Below the pieces are notes generated by a model. The model made no database searches and was not told where the DNA came from. It saw only the letters and a list, made by a program, of their open reading frames with translations. This document shows, one piece after another, positions 45,430 through 57,189 of a stretch of DNA of 64,000 nucleotides. The translations under genes and the position numbers were made by a program. The stretch's first letter is position 1. The number at the start of each line of letters is the position of its first letter. This DNA is from Plotosus lineatus (taxonomy: Eukaryota > Chordata > Actinopteri > Siluriformes > Plotosidae): contig CM045737.1 in NCBI GenBank assembly GCA_024760905.1, forward strand, positions 14,549,726 to 14,613,725. Reading direction: 5' to 3'.

Positions 45430-46240
45430 ACATGGAATGTCACCTCTCTGGTGGGGAAGGAGCCTGATTTGGTGCGTGAGGTGGAGAGATACCGACTAGA
45501 TATAGTCGAGCTCACCTCAACGCATAGCTTGGGCTCTGGAAAAATCCATCTCGAGAGAGGCTGGACCTTATTCTATTCTGGAGTTGCTCATGGGGAAAGA
45601 CGGCGAGCCGGTGTGGGTATTCTTGTTGCCCCCCGACTCGGTGCCCAAATGTTGGGGTTCTCCCCAGTTGACGAAAGGGTAGCTTCCCTCCTGACTGTTA
45701 TTTGTGCTTATGCACCAAATGACAGTTCAGAGTACCCACCCTTTTTGGAGTCTTTGGGGAGGGTGTTGGAGAACGCTCCCTCGGGGGACTCACTCGTTGT
45801 CTTGGGATACTTCAACGCCCATGTGGGCAACGATAGTGTAACCTGGAAGGGTGTGATCGGTAGGTACTCTCTCAGATCCGAATGGTGTTTCGTTGTTGGA
45901 CTTCTGTGCTCGTCACAGTTTGTCTATCACGAACACCATGTTCGAACATAAGTGTGCCCAGAAGTACACTTGGCACCAGGACACCCTAGGTCGCAATTCG
46001 ATGATTGACTTTGTAGTCATGTCATCGGACTTGCGACCATATGTTCTGGACACTAGGGTGAAGAGAGGAGCTGAGCTGTCTACTTATCACTACCTGGTGG
46101 TGAGTTGGCTTCGGTGGTGTGGGAGGTTGCCTTCCAGACCTGGCAGGCCCAAGTATGTAATCAGGGTCTGCTGTGAACGTTTGGCGGATTCCCCTGTCCA
46201 AGAGTCTTTAACTCCCACCTCCGGCAGAGCTACAACCACG
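45430..46240 (+). pseudogene. Rex3 AP-type endonuclease domain, broken
   Basis: [20 protein letters not shown] opens the domain at about 45430. It is followed by [27 protein letters not shown] and [11 protein letters not shown] frameshift near 45875-45893 moves the frame to [29 protein letters not shown] and SMIDFVVMSSDLRPYVLDTR. In this family the catalytic motifs read GDFNAH and STDHHL. Here the Asp codons are TAC (45808-45810) and TAT (46085-46087), both giving Tyr, and the second His is Tyr (46091-46093). Nicking activity is therefore lost even apart from the frameshifts. Confidence 0.88.
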
Positions 46241-46260
46241 TCCTGGAGGAGGCGGGGGAC

Positions 46261-48300
46261 ATGGAATCCGAATGGGCCATGTTTTGTGCCTCCATTGCTG
46301 AGGCGGCAGCCCATAGCTGTGGCTGTAAGGTCGTCGGTGCTTGTCGTGGTGGTAATCCCCGAACCAGGTGGTGGACACTTGCGGTGAAGGGGGCCGTCCA
46401 GCTGAAGAAGGAGGCCTATCGGGTTTTATTAGCCTGTGGGACTCCCGAGGCAGCAAACAGGTACTGGCAAGCCAAACGTGCTGCAGCCGAGGCTGTCGCA
46501 GATCCAAAATCTCGGGCGCGGGAGGAGTCCGGTGAGGGCCTGGATAGTGATTATCGGTTGGCCTCAAAAAGGTTCTGGACCACCATCCGACGCCTTAGGA
46601 GGGGGGAAGCAGTTCTTCACAAACACTGTTTACAGTGGAGGCGGGGACCTGCTTACCTTGACTGGGGATGTTGTCAAGAGGTGGAGGGAATACTTTGACA
46701 ATCTCCTCAATCCCACCAACACGCCCTCCGTGGAAGAGGAAGACCCTGGGGGTTCGGGTGGGGGTCCGCCCATCACTGGAGTGGAGGTCACTGAGGTTGT
46801 CAAAAAGCTCCTCCGAAAGGTCGAGCTCCGGGGTTGAATGAGATCTGCCTGGAATATCTCAGGGCTCTCGATGTTGTATGACTGTCTTGGTTGACACGTC
46901 TCCGCAACATCGCGTGGGCATCAGGGGCTGTACCTCTGGATTGGCAAACTGGGGTGGTGGTCCCAATTTTTAAGAAGGGGGACCAGAGGGTGTGTTCCAA
47001 TTATCGGGGAATTACACTCCTCAGCCTAGCTGGAAAAGTATATGCAGGGGTACTAGAGAGGAGGATCCGACCAATAATCGAACCTCGGATTCAGGAGGAG
47101 CAATGTGGTTTTCGTCCTGGCCGTAGCACTCTTGACCAACTCTATACGCTCCACAGGATTCTGGAGGGGGCATGGGAGTTTGCCCAATCTGTCCACATGT
47201 GCTTTTTAGATTTGGAGAAGGCTTTCGACCGTGTCCCTCGAATGATCTTGTGGGGTGTGCTCCGAGAATACGGCGTTCCGGACCGGTTGCTACGAGCTAT
47301 TCGGTTGCTGTATCACCGGAGCCAGAGTTTGGTCCGTATTGGTAACAACAGGTCGAATTCACTTCCGGTGGGAGTTGGAGTCCACCAAGGCTGTCCTTTT
47401 GTCACCGATTCTGTTCATAATTTTTATGGACAGAATTTCTAGGCGCAGTCGAGGCGATGAGAGGTTCTAGTTTGGTGACCATCGGATCTTGTCTCTGCTT
47501 TTTGCGGATGATGTTGTCCTTTTGTCTTCATCAAGTCGGGACCTCCAGCTCTCATTGAAGCGATTCGCAGCTGAGTGCGAAGCAGCCGGGAGGAAGATCA
47601 GTACCTCCAAGTCTGAAGCCATGGTTCTCAGTCGGACAATGGTGGAATGCACCCTCCGGGTCGGGAATGAGGTCCTGCCCCAAGTGGAGGAGTTTAAGTA
47701 TCTTGGGGTCTTGTTTACAAGTGAGGGAAGGATGGAGCGAGAGATGGAAAGACAGATCGCTGCAGCCTCTGCTGTTAAACGGTGCCTGTACTGGTCCGTC
47801 GTGGTGAAGAAGGAGCTGAGCCGCAAGGCAAAGCTCTCAATTTACCAGTCGATCTACGTTCCAACCCTCACCTATGGTCATGAGCTTTGGGGAATGACTG
47901 AAAGAACAAGATCACGGATGCAAGCAGCTGAAAGAGCTTCCTTCGCTGGGTGGTGGGGTTCTCCCTTTGAGATAAGGTGAGAAGCTCCACCATCTGGGGA
48001 GAGCTCGAAGTAGATCTGCTGCTCCTCCGCATTGAGAGGGGCAAGTTGAGGTGGCTCGGGCATCTGGTCAGAATGCCCCCCGGACACCTCCCTGGTGTGG
48101 TGTTTCGGGCATGTCCAACCGGGAAGAGACCCCGGGGTCGACCTAGAACACGCTGGAGGGACTATGTCTCTCGGCTTGTCTGGGACCGCCTCGGTGTCCC
48201 CCTGGGAGAGTTGGAGGAAGTGGCTCGGGAGAGGGACGTCTGGACCGCTTTGCTTAGGTTGCTGCCCCCGCGACCCGACCCTGGACTCAGCGGCAGATGA
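46261..48300 (+). pseudogene. Rex3 reverse transcriptase and C-terminus, broken
   Basis: Pre-RT sequence (46261-46837) is split by a shift and a stop. The RT core runs from 46891: VVPIFKKGDQRVCSNYRGIT, EEQCGFRPGRSTLDQL, FLDLEKAFDRVPR and VGVHQGCPF. A shift follows, then the FADD catalytic box at 47501-47512. The thumb and C-terminus give EFKYLGVLFTSEGRMERE, KAKLSIYQSIYVPTLTYGHE and, after another shift near 47975, RGKLRWLGHLVRMPPGHLPG and RPRTRWRDYVSRL. The stop is at 48298-48300. Key RT motifs survive, but the frame is broken at several places. Confidence 0.9.
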
Positions 48301-48339
48301 TGATGATGATGATGGCATGAATTGTTTTTTTTTCTTCCT

Positions 48340-48545
48340 AGAGGGGGCGCCACAGAAAGTAACTGAGGAGCACTGACCTCGGGATAATTTGGAATAGCCT
48401 AATGCGCATGCTTTTGGACTGTAAGTAGAAGCTGGAGCACCCAAAGGAAACGCACACAAGCGCAGTGAGAACATGAAAACTCGACACAGAAACACCCGGG
48501 CAGATGGGAGGCAGCCGTGGTAACCACAGCGCCAATGTGCCACCC
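48340..48545 (-). mobile_element. SINE H2 fragment
   Basis: Minus-strand H2 body (gtgtcgagttttcatgttct, gtgcgtttcctttgggtgct) and a head remnant ggtggcacattggcgctgtg. The tail is missing. Confidence 0.6.
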
Positions 48546-48549
48546 CATT

Positions 48550-49240
48550 CTGTCATGTCTAAAATTGAAAAATGTGATCTATTGCCAAATATGTTTTTAA
48601 AGGCAGTGTGTATGTCGAGCTTGATCAGCTCATCCACGTGTAAACAGCAATCTCAGAAAAGAAACTGTGAAGTAAAACAGAAGTATCTCCCACAGGACTG
48701 GCCTCGTTACCGGGGCATCGGCTTTTGATCATTAGTTCAGCTCTATGCACAGATCTTCGGGTTTATGCAACTCTGTCATTAGTTGACCGTGTTAGTTCCT
48801 GAAGAATTTTTTGTTTGTTTGTTTCTAGTGTGTGTAAAGACGTGTGGTTATGGTGTCATGCTGCAGAGCTGTTAATACTGTGTGCGTCAAAGACTTGTAA
48901 AGCTTTGTGGTTCTTAAAGGAGATGTGTTATTTGGGAAGCACAACACTATGGGGCTCATTTTACAAAATTCCATGTTATGAAGAGAGAGAGAGAGGCTCT
49001 TTTATTTATTTTTATTTTTTGTCATCATTGGTATTCTGAGATATGTTTCACATCTGGTTGTGCATGTACTTGTAGACCTGTAAAATACAAGCTATTCTTT
49101 GACATCACATAAAAAAAAAGCTGAGACAACACAAGGTCCTGCACTCTTAATGCTTTGGACCACTTTTAGCCTTAATTTCAACTGTAATTGTCATTCCATT
49201 ACTGTATTTCCCAGCATCACCAACATTATGAGGCAACGAA
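48550..49240. other. no recognised element
   Basis: No gene or repeat signature beyond short simple runs. Confidence 0.45.
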
Positions 49241-49247
49241 ATGAAGT

Positions 49248-49560
49248 CAGGCAGCTTGATGGCATTGTGGTTAGCACGTCCGTGTCACAGCAAGAAGCTC
49301 CTGGGTTTGAGTTCCAGGGTTTAGGTATCTTTGCATGCTTGTGTGGGCTTTCTATGGGCAGCACGGTCGTCTAATTGGTTGATTCGCATTGCCTCTAGGT
49401 GTGGATGTGAGTGTAATTGGTTGTGTGTGTGTGTTACCTTTTGATAGTCTGGTGAGCTGTTCAAAGTGTAACCCACCTTCGCTCAGTGTCGGCTGAGATA
49501 GGCTCAGCGTCCTCGGTATCCTAATAATAGGATTAAGAGGTTTAGCAAATAGTTTGGTTG
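49248..49560 (+). mobile_element. SINE H2-T2, diverged
   Basis: Head ggcattgtggttagcacgtc, B-box area cctgggtttgagttcc, shortened body, T2 tggtgagctgttcaaagtgt and aggattaagaggtttag. Confidence 0.7.
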
Positions 49561-49564
49561 AGTA

Positions 49565-50400
49565 AAATAAAGTCAGCTGATGACCTGAATGTTCTGAATG
49601 TGCAGGGTATTTTATCCGTGGATTATTTTCTTCCCTGCCTGCACAGGTATAAAATGGGGGCTCAAATAGTAAACGAGAAGTTCAGGGAGCATGAAGAATC
49701 ATTTTCACACATGAACTGCCACCACAGAGTTCTGATCTTAACCCTATTTAAAGCAGTGGTGGGCCATGCATTCGGTATCTGGGCCTTTACTGGTACTTAA
49801 CAAACTTAACCATCACTATTACATTGCAATTATACAAACTACCGATAATATACAAAACACAATATAACAATATGGGGCATTTCGGGCATTTCTAATAACC
49901 AGAAACTCTGACCATTACATAACTTTCACCGGCGTTTAACGGTGGAAGCTGCCAGTAAATTTGAAGTCTGGTCAAATTTGAAAAACGTAAACATTACCGT
50001 TACAAGCTCTTGTTATGATTGCTAATTTTTCTGGAAAGTCTGCCTTGAAAACAAATTTTTATGAATATTCAACATGTCAATTTCTCCTCCTTTGTCAGCC
50101 ATTGTGGGTGTAAAAAAAATGATCTGCTTTGCTCCGATCAACCAATCAGAGAACAGAAAAATGCGGATGTTATTGCTGGCTCTGTGAGGCTGTCACACTG
50201 ACATCGGATAGCACTGCTGATTTTGAAGGTCATGAGCAGATTACATTGTCATGCATAGAAGCTGAAATCTAACCGGACAAAAAAAATCTAACCTCCACAT
50301 GCACACTGGAAGCAGTGCAGTCAACAGACACGATACCAAATAAAGAGACGAGACTGTTGGGAATAAATTAATACAACTTAATGGAACAAATATTAGAATT
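49565..50400. other. no recognised element
   Basis: No element ends and no convincing coding frame. Confidence 0.45.
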
Positions 50401-50401
50401 T

Positions 50402-50745
50402 GGAGCAGTGTTGGCCTAGTGGTATATGGTGCTGGATCGCTGATCCTAAGGTTATCAGTTTGAATTCCACTCTCCACAAGGTTGTCACTGTCCCCCCCCA
50501 GTGCAGCTAACTGGGTTATTAAAGGCCGGCCGACCATGTCTCTCACTATCTATGGTGTGAGGTGTAAAAGAACCATTGCTGACTTTCGACAAGAGTAGCT
50601 GCAAAGCCGTCAGCGTGTTTCTGCCCTGCGATGGCCTGGCGAGCTGTCCAGGGTGTACTCTGCCCTCGCCCGGAGTCAGCTGGGATGGGCGCCAGCCTTC
50701 CCATGACCCTAATTAGGATTACGTTGTTACAAAAAATGATGAAAT
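50402..50745 (+). mobile_element. SINE H1-T2
   Basis: Head ggagcagtgttggcctagtg, shared body, complete T2 (ctggcgagctgtccagggtg, cctaattaggattacg). The (GAAT) tail is reduced to aatgatgaa. Confidence 0.85.
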
Positions 50746-51084
50746 AGGATTTGTAAATGTAAAAAGTTGTAAATGTAGGTTAGGGCTTCTGATATTGTTT
50801 AGGTCAGCAGAAAAAGCCTTTCTGGTCCTGACAGCGCAGCAGTGATTGAAAGTATTTGGGATGTGCTGGAGAAGACTTTATGGAGTGGTTAAATTTTACC
50901 ATAATCAATTCAAGATGTTGGTAAAAAAAATTAACCCAACTCTGTGTTGAAATAAATTGTTGTTATGCTTAAATTTTTCAAAATTATGTCAGGAACATGA
51001 GCTGTACTCAAGGATAATGTTGGTCCAACAAAATATCAGACAGCACGACTTTATTTTTTTTTTTCTCCTTGAGTATTTGGTGTA

Positions 51085-51994
51085 CAGGAATCTCTCACTG
51101 TCAGTGGTTAATTGGGACTGAGATCCCCCCGCGACCGCCAAATTCCTTGAAATAGGATCACCCCCCCCCCCCCCGACTGACGTTTTTTGTATGTGTATAT
51201 GTGTATATAATATCAATAAATGCATATCCAATGCTATAAATGCTTATAATAACAATTAATTATTCACAAATAATGCATATGATGTAAATAAAATGTAAAT
51301 ACACACACACAGACTGCATGCGCGTGCACACACTCTGATATGCAGCTCACATAAAAATGGAAGTAGTTTTTTTGTTTGTTTGTTTGGCGTTTTTCGCATA
51401 ATTGCCCTTGTTTTTGTGGCATTTTCCTTAAATTTTTCCTCCCATTCTTCCTAAATTTCCTTATTATTTAATTCGATGTCTGTCTTCCTTTCGGCTTTTT
51501 CCCTTTTTTACTCGGGAGTCACCACAGCGAATCATCTTGATTCGCACATTTTTGATTTGGCAGAGGTTTTTATGTCGGATGGCCTTCCTGTCACAACCCT
51601 TTTAGCAAGGGACAGAAACACGCTGACGACTTTGCAGCTACTCTTTACGAAAGTCAGCAATGGTTCTTTTACATGCCTCTCACCATAGAAAGTGAGAGAC
51701 ATGGCCTGCCTTTGATAACCCAGTTAGCCGCACTGCGGGGGGGACAGTGACAACCTTGTGGAGAGTGGGACTCGAACCCCCAACCTTTGGATCAGCAATC
51801 CAGCACCCTATACCACTAGACCACCACTGCCCCTAAAATGCTCAGGCCTGGAATCGAACCCCGGCTTTCTTGCTATGAGACGGACGTGCTAACCACTACG
51901 CCACCGTATTATTTAATTCGATGAATATTAATAAAAAAAACAGTGATTCACTGAAGTCGCATGAATTGAAGCGCGAAGTAGCGAGGGATCCCTG
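51085..51994. mobile_element. MITE-B carrying a dimeric SINE
   Basis: Ends caggaatctctcactgtcag and tagcgagggatccctg, with TA at 51083-51084 and 51995-51996. A C run at about 51161-51174 marks the family's G/C tract. Insertion at 51479-51906. Confidence 0.9.
51479..51906 (-). mobile_element. dimeric SINE: H2 head joined to H1-T1
   Basis: Perfect 17-bp TSD tattatttaattcgatg at 51462-51478 and 51907-51923. On the minus strand an H2 tRNA-like head (cggtggcgtagtggttagca, B box ggttcgattcc, about 70 nt) runs through aggcctgagcatttt into a complete H1-T1 SINE. No TSD lies between the two parts, so the pair was inserted as one RNA copy. Confidence 0.88.
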
Positions 51995-51999
51995 TATAT

Positions 52000-52295
52000 G
52001 CACTGACTAAAATCTGAGTTGCTTGAAAATCTGAATCCCACAGTGTTACATTTACAGATGTGGGGACAGACTTTACTTTTCACTTTAATGATAGTTTGTA
52101 ATGGATGCTAATCTGGGGTTTGAGTTTTTTGCTTGTTCAAAAACCATAAGCTCTTCAGATTGTGAGTATCTGATAGGAGCACCCGAAACCATCTCTGAAA
52201 AAAAATGGAAAAGGAGTCATGGACTAATGACCTGGATTGCTGAGCTGCACTTTTTACACATGCATTTTCATTAAACTGTCTTCTATGTAAATAGA
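52000..52295. other. no recognised element
   Basis: Unassigned sequence. Confidence 0.4.
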
Positions 52296-52299
52296 GTAA

Positions 52300-52400
<101 letters not shown>

Positions 52401-52404
52401 ATGT

Positions 52405-52960
52405 GTGTCCCTGATCCAAGTGTGTGCATCACTTTAACCTTTCTAAGTCCCATGCTGCCAATTTGTGCAGTGCATGTGGGTTGGACGATGTGCATTCACG
52501 ATGCACAGCATGTGCTTTATCCATGGCATAAAACTGATCACTGAGGAACGGAGAAACAGAAGTGCATAAATAAAAGAAAACAAAACTGTTTACATTTATG
52601 TGAGGAGGAAAAAAAAAAAGAAGAGCGGAAAAGAGGAGTGAGAACATGAGTGGCTGCGACAGAGTGAGAATAGAAGATGTACTGCATGAGCCTGACAGCA
52701 TGGACACAAGTTTCAAGTGCGGTGGGGATAATGCACTGGGAATATCCCTCACTGCCCTGTCAACTCACTGCACACACAATAGTCCCTGTGCTTCTACTGT
52801 CTGGACAGAGAAACATCTCTCTTCCTCTTAGACCTACAATCACACTCATACAAAATACATACTACACTTTTTGAACTATGGAAAATCTACCGAAAAAAAA
52901 AACAGACTGGCTTATTTTTTGTCCTGTTCCATGTCCTGATGTAAATAAGATGTTACCAGT
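52405..52960. other. no recognised element
   Basis: Overlapping frames on both strands show no domain. Confidence 0.4.
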
Positions 52961-52971
52961 TCCTACATGAG

Positions 52972-53266
52972 ATCTTGTCTGGTACCTTCCGAGTCGTAGG
53001 ACGACTCTTGGCGACCTGCCATGAAGGATAACGCCTTGATTATCATCTTCATGGAGGTTTTCTTGGCAAGGATAGTGGAGTGGTTTTCCATTGCCTTCTG
53101 CACGATGTGAACCTGCGGGCAATTTAGAACAGCCAATTAGCTTGCTGTGCATGTTTTTGGACCATGGGAGGAAACTGGAGTACCCACAGGAAGCCCAGGC
53201 CTGGAATCAAACCCCGACATTCTTGCTGTGAGGCGGACGTGCTAACCACTATGCCCCCGTGCCGCC
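52972..53266 (-). mobile_element. SINE H2-T4, 10-bp TSD
   Basis: TSD cctacatgag at 52962-52971 and 53267-53276. On the minus strand the H2 body is partly deleted (gggcttcctgtgggtactcc follows the head closely). The T4 hairpin is at 53019-53054, and the 3' end is cgactcggaaggtacc. Confidence 0.88.
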
Positions 53267-53323
53267 CCTACATGAGGTACTGTGCAGGAAAAAAGAAGTT
53301 TGTTTTTTTTTTTTTTTCAAGAC

Positions 53324-53740
53324 TTGGAGCTTGAGGTAGCAGAGATGAAAATGTTGAGGTTCTCTTTGGAAGTAACGAGGATGGATAGGATCAGGAATGA
53401 GTACATCAGAGGGACAGCACATGTAAGATGTTCTGGAGACAAAGTCAGAGAGGCTAGATTGACATGGTTTGGACATGTACAGAGGAGGGATAGTGAGCAT
53501 ATTGGTAGTAGGATACTGAGGTTGGAACTACCAGGCAGAAGGTCTAGAGGAAGACCAAAGAGGAGATTTATGGATGTGGAGAAGCAGGACATGAAGGTAG
53601 TTGGCATAAGAGAAGAAGGTGCAGAGGATAGGGTGAGATGAAGGCAGATGATTTGCTGTGGTGACCTCTGAAGGGAACAGCCGAAAGGAGAAGAAGAAGA
53701 AGATGAAGAAGAAGAAGAAGAAGAAGAAGAAGAAGAAGAC
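53324..53740 (+). mobile_element. RTE-clade LINE 3' end
   Basis: The frame ending at 53641 encodes LELEVAEMKMLRFSL, RMDRIRNEYIRGTAHVRC, FGHVQRRDSEHIGSR and RGRPKRRFMDVEKQDMK. A TGA replaces an Arg codon shortly before the normal CCGD ending, which is still readable downstream. The tail is (GAA)n at about 53690-53739. It is 5' truncated next to a T run. Confidence 0.87.
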
Positions 53741-53794
53741 CTGGGCGCCGTAAATGTTGACAGTATTTTAAAATAGATAAATGCACAATTTGCT

Positions 53795-54155
53795 TCACTT
53801 ACTCATTTACTGATTGGCCTAATCCTACTGAGGTCATGGAAAGGCTGTACCTATCTCAGCTGACACCAAGTGAAGGCCAGATACATCCTGACCATACTCG
53901 CCGGACCATCACAGCTCAAACACAACCATTCACAGTCCCACCTGGAGGGAAATTGGAACAGCCAGTTAGCCTAATGTGCCGTCTTTAGACTGTGGGAGGA
54001 AGCCGGAGTACCCAGCGGAAACCCACACAAGTACAGAGAGAACATGAAAATTTCACACTGACACACCCGAGCTCAGGACTGGAATCCTTGATCTTGGGAT
54101 CCCAGGGACCTTGATGTCAAGTGGTCATGCTAACCACTACGCCAACGTACCACCC
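53795..54155 (-). mobile_element. SINE H2-T2, diverged
   Basis: Reverse strand: T2 remnant (ggcctaatcctactgaggtc), H2 body (gactgtgggaggaagccgga) and head (gtgctaaccactacgcc pattern near 54127). Confidence 0.7.
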
Positions 54156-54270
54156 TGAATGTTTTCCTGTCAAGCTAAGTTGACAGATGGGCATCAGAGT
54201 TGTCTGTATCATCTCTCGAAAGGAGCCTGACCTCGGATGAATGAGGCAACATGCATGTGCAATGCACAAT

Positions 54271-54290
54271 TTTTGCAAGATCTTGCAAAA
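54271..54290. repeat. perfect 20-bp palindrome
   Basis: ttttgcaagatcttgcaaaa reads the same on both strands. A second agatcttg follows at once. Confidence 0.95.
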
Positions 54291-54502
54291 GATCTTGAGA
54301 AGTTTAAATAGGTACTTCACTCTGGTAAGAAAAACAACATGATTCGGTATGTTCGTCACTCAGGCAAGGTTAAAGATACTGATTTCCTTTAAAATGTTCA
54401 TGTGTGTATCATTTTTCAATTCTGTCTGCTGGTGTTTGTCTTTTGATCCAAGAAATTGTGAAAGAGGTGATGAGATGTGCTTTAAAGACAGACTAGAGAG
54501 AT

Positions 54503-54547
<45 letters not shown>
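54503..54547. repeat. (TG)n microsatellite
   Basis: Uninterrupted TG dinucleotides. Confidence 0.95.
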
Positions 54548-54549
<2 letters not shown>

Positions 54550-54714
54550 GAAAGAACTGGAAGAGCATTTCTCTGCAGATAATCCGGCTCAATAAGCTGA
54601 GTGATTAACCATCACTCACACTTTCATCCACCTGAACAGATCAGTTCCAGCAAGTTGAAGCAACTTTTTTTCTTTTTACACCAATATTCTTCACAACATA
54701 ACAAAGAATATATA

Positions 54715-55658
54715 CAGTGTTACCTCACTTTACGAAAGTCTCACCAAACAAAAAATTCAGGTTACAAAACACATTTTCCTAAAATTTTTGTCTCTGGATT
54801 CAAAACAAGTTCACGTTACGAAAGCGCCATCTTAAAAATTCAAACGTGCCATTTAAACAATACGTGAGTTTTGTTTTTGAATATTGGTTGTCTCCCAACA
54901 CCCCGCCCCACTGGTCTCCCATTGGCTAGGAGGGAGCTGAATCTCCATAATACAATCCTGTAACCATAATGCTTTTCGTGTGCCTTCGACCCATTGTTCG
55001 TCACACGCGTGCAGGAGAGTTGTACTGTTGGTTCGTGAGTTTCATGAGTTTTTTTGAGTGTGCTTATTGCAGCGTTATTTTCCGTTATTAATCATGAGCC
55101 CCAAGAAAGTGATTCCCGGTGAGACTGAAAAGAAGAAGTGGGCTCTGTTATCAATAAAAGTAAAATAAGAGATGATAAAAAAATAAGAACGTGGGATTCG
55201 GTTGAGTGAAATCGCAAAGGAGAATGGCCGAACCCCCTGTACAATCAGGACGATATTGAAGCAGAAGAAGGTCTTAAAAGCGGAGATACAGTGACGAGGT
55301 GATTCTTTAGGAAAAAAAACCCGCCATATTTAAGGACCTCATGAAGGAGGGTGGGGGGTGAAGGTTCTTCGGACCAGCAACCCCCGGACTTTAAAGCGTC
55401 ACATGGGTGGTTCGCGAGATTTAAAAAAAGGTAAATAATTTTATTCTACTTTTAACACATATATTATTTTACTTTTAACATACATATTACATACAAAATT
55501 GGTGTACTTTTATCATTTTTAAAGGGTTTATGGGGTAGTATTGGCATTCTTGGAACGAATCACACGTTATACATGTAAAATGCGGTTCAACTTACGAAAA
55601 ATGGCGGTTACGAAAAAGCCGCTGGGATGGATTAATTTCGTAAAGTGAGGTACCACTG
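54715..55658 (+). mobile_element. Tigger/pogo-like element
   Basis: Termini cagtgttacctcactttacg and aagtgaggtaccactg, with TA at 54713-54714 and 55659-55660. Subterminal gttacaaaacacattttcct is shared with the 10.4-kb relative. It contains a transposase remnant. Confidence 0.9.
55094..55283 (+). pseudogene. Tigger transposase N-terminal remnant
   Basis: From ATG 55094 the translation gives MSPKKVIPGETEKKKWALLS, a stop, then ERGIRLSEIAKENGRTPCTI and RTILKQKKVLKAEIQ. This is the CENP-B-like helix-turn-helix of pogo/Tigger transposases with at least three in-frame stops. The DDE domain is absent. Sequence shared with 10690-10750 shows that the two elements belong to one family. Confidence 0.85.
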
Positions 55659-55942
55659 TATTTTTTAATGTACTGAGCCAACATGTCAAGAACAACGCAA
55701 AACAAATCCAAAAAAAAAAAAAAAAACACATACACGGTGACTGCAGAGGGCCACCATTTACACATCCCCAATCACTACCATCACACGTGTCATATCTGTT
55801 ACTGTAAGGTAGTAAATGATGGGGTTCCAGATCGAATGGATTTTTTTTTTTAAAGGTATTTTTTCAAAAGGAAGAGTTATGAACAACCACAGGTCTCTGG
55901 CGTTTTTCCACAAGAGGGCTATTATCCTTTTTGCCAATTCAC

Positions 55943-56050
55943 TCACTCATTTTCTAAGCCGCATAATCCTAATTATTGTCACAGGGAGGCTGATGCCCCT
56001 CTCAATCAACTCTGGACGAGGGCACCCTGGACAGCTCACCAGGTCCTCAC
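55943..56050 (-). mobile_element. T2 tail fragment
   Basis: cataatcctaattattgtca and ggacagctcaccaggtcctc on the reverse strand. Confidence 0.65.
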
Positions 56051-56117
56051 TTGGCTCTTTTTGACACTAATGTACCTAAATCTAGAAATATTTGATTTTT
56101 TTTATCTTAAAAATATC

Positions 56118-56414
56118 TGCCCAGCTCAGGCGTTTCTGTGTGAAGTTTGCAGGTTCTCCCCATGCTTGAGTGGGTTTCCTCTGGGTACTCCGGTCTCCTC
56201 CCACAATCCAAAAACATGCACAGTAGGTTAATTGGCTGTTAGAAATCACCCATAGGTGTGAATCTATGTATGGATGTTTGTGTGAGTGTTGGCCCTGTGA
56301 TGGCCTGGTGAGCTGTCCAGGGTGTACCCCACCCTTACCTGGAGTCAACTGAGATGGGCACCAGCCTCCACGCGACACCAATTAGGATTAAGTGGTTCAG
56401 AAAGTAAATGAATG
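56118..56414 (+). mobile_element. SINE H2-T2, head truncated
   Basis: It begins cccagctcaggcgtttctgt downstream of the B box. Body and T2 are complete, ending aagtggttcagaaagtaaat. Confidence 0.82.
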
Positions 56415-56419
56415 AAAAA

Positions 56420-56795
56420 TATCTGGGTATGAACCTAATATAAACAGCCATGAAATTAAGAGTAGTTTAATCTGTAAAATGTTTCAGATTCATTGTTATT
56501 TCTTGCCAGAATTTTTATATTTCAAGACACTGTCAAATACAAATACAATTAAAAATTGTATCCATGTCCTTCTCACATTTAATACAGATATGGTGCTATT
56601 ATATTTGTTGACTTTTTTTCTAGAGCTATGTATGTTCTCATCAGCCACTTGTATTGTAGTAATTTCAGTAAGGTGGCTCAAAAATGTGCTTGAGAACATG
56701 CCTCCTCTCACTTATCCACTGAGTTCTCGGCATGTAGGTCCTCTGTGCATGCCTCCAGTCTCTCCACAAATGTCTCTGTACATCCATCTGCCAGA
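56420..56795. other. no recognised element
   Basis: Unassigned AT-rich sequence. Part of a 139-codon frame here runs into the microsatellite and has no domain. Confidence 0.4.
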
Positions 56796-56798
56796 CAC

Positions 56799-56800
<2 letters not shown>

Positions 56801-56850
<50 letters not shown>
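56801..56850. repeat. (TG)n microsatellite
   Basis: TG dinucleotides beside a MITE-B fragment. Confidence 0.95.
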
Positions 56851-56854
<4 letters not shown>

Positions 56855-56863
56855 ATATATGTA

Positions 56864-57165
56864 TATTCAGTGCTATAAATGCTTATAATAACAATTAAAC
56901 ATTAAAAAAACACAAGATGTAAATAAAATATAAATACACACATTCATATGGTACTGCATGAGAAGAAGATGACACACATACATACACGCACACACATGTG
57001 CAGATGCACACAGAGATGCAACAATGTAAGTTGTTTTCATGGGAGATTTTGGGTAGTTTTTTGTTGATGTTTGTCTGTTTGCTTATTTGTTTGTTTGCAT
57101 AATTGGCCCTGTTTTTGTAGCATTTTCCTTAACTTTTCCCCTATTCTTCCTTAATTTCATAATTA
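56864..57165. mobile_element. MITE-B internal fragment
   Basis: tgctataaatgcttataata, gatgtaaataaaatataaat and cattttccttaacttttccc match the family interior. Neither terminus is left. Confidence 0.75.
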
Positions 57166-57189
57166 AAAAAAAAAATAAAAAAAAAAAGT

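Larger units (their letters stand above)
45017..48316 (+). mobile_element. Rex3-type LINE (RTE clade), near full length, inactive
   Basis: The 5' region (ggcataatgcccctggtagg, 45053) is followed by endonuclease and reverse transcriptase domains, a C-terminal basic region, and a short (GATG)n-type tail at about 48297-48315. The string tggcaaactggggtggtggt (46942-46961) and the caaggctgtcctttt / gtcaccga region (47388-47409) match, as I remember them, the sites of common Rex3 primers. At least six frameshifts break the single large frame. It is about 3.3 kb, close to the expected full size. Confidence 0.92.

Noticed and set aside
47878..48543. 221-codon minus-strand frame
   Set aside because: It is the antisense shadow of the Rex3 C-terminus and an H2 SINE fragment.
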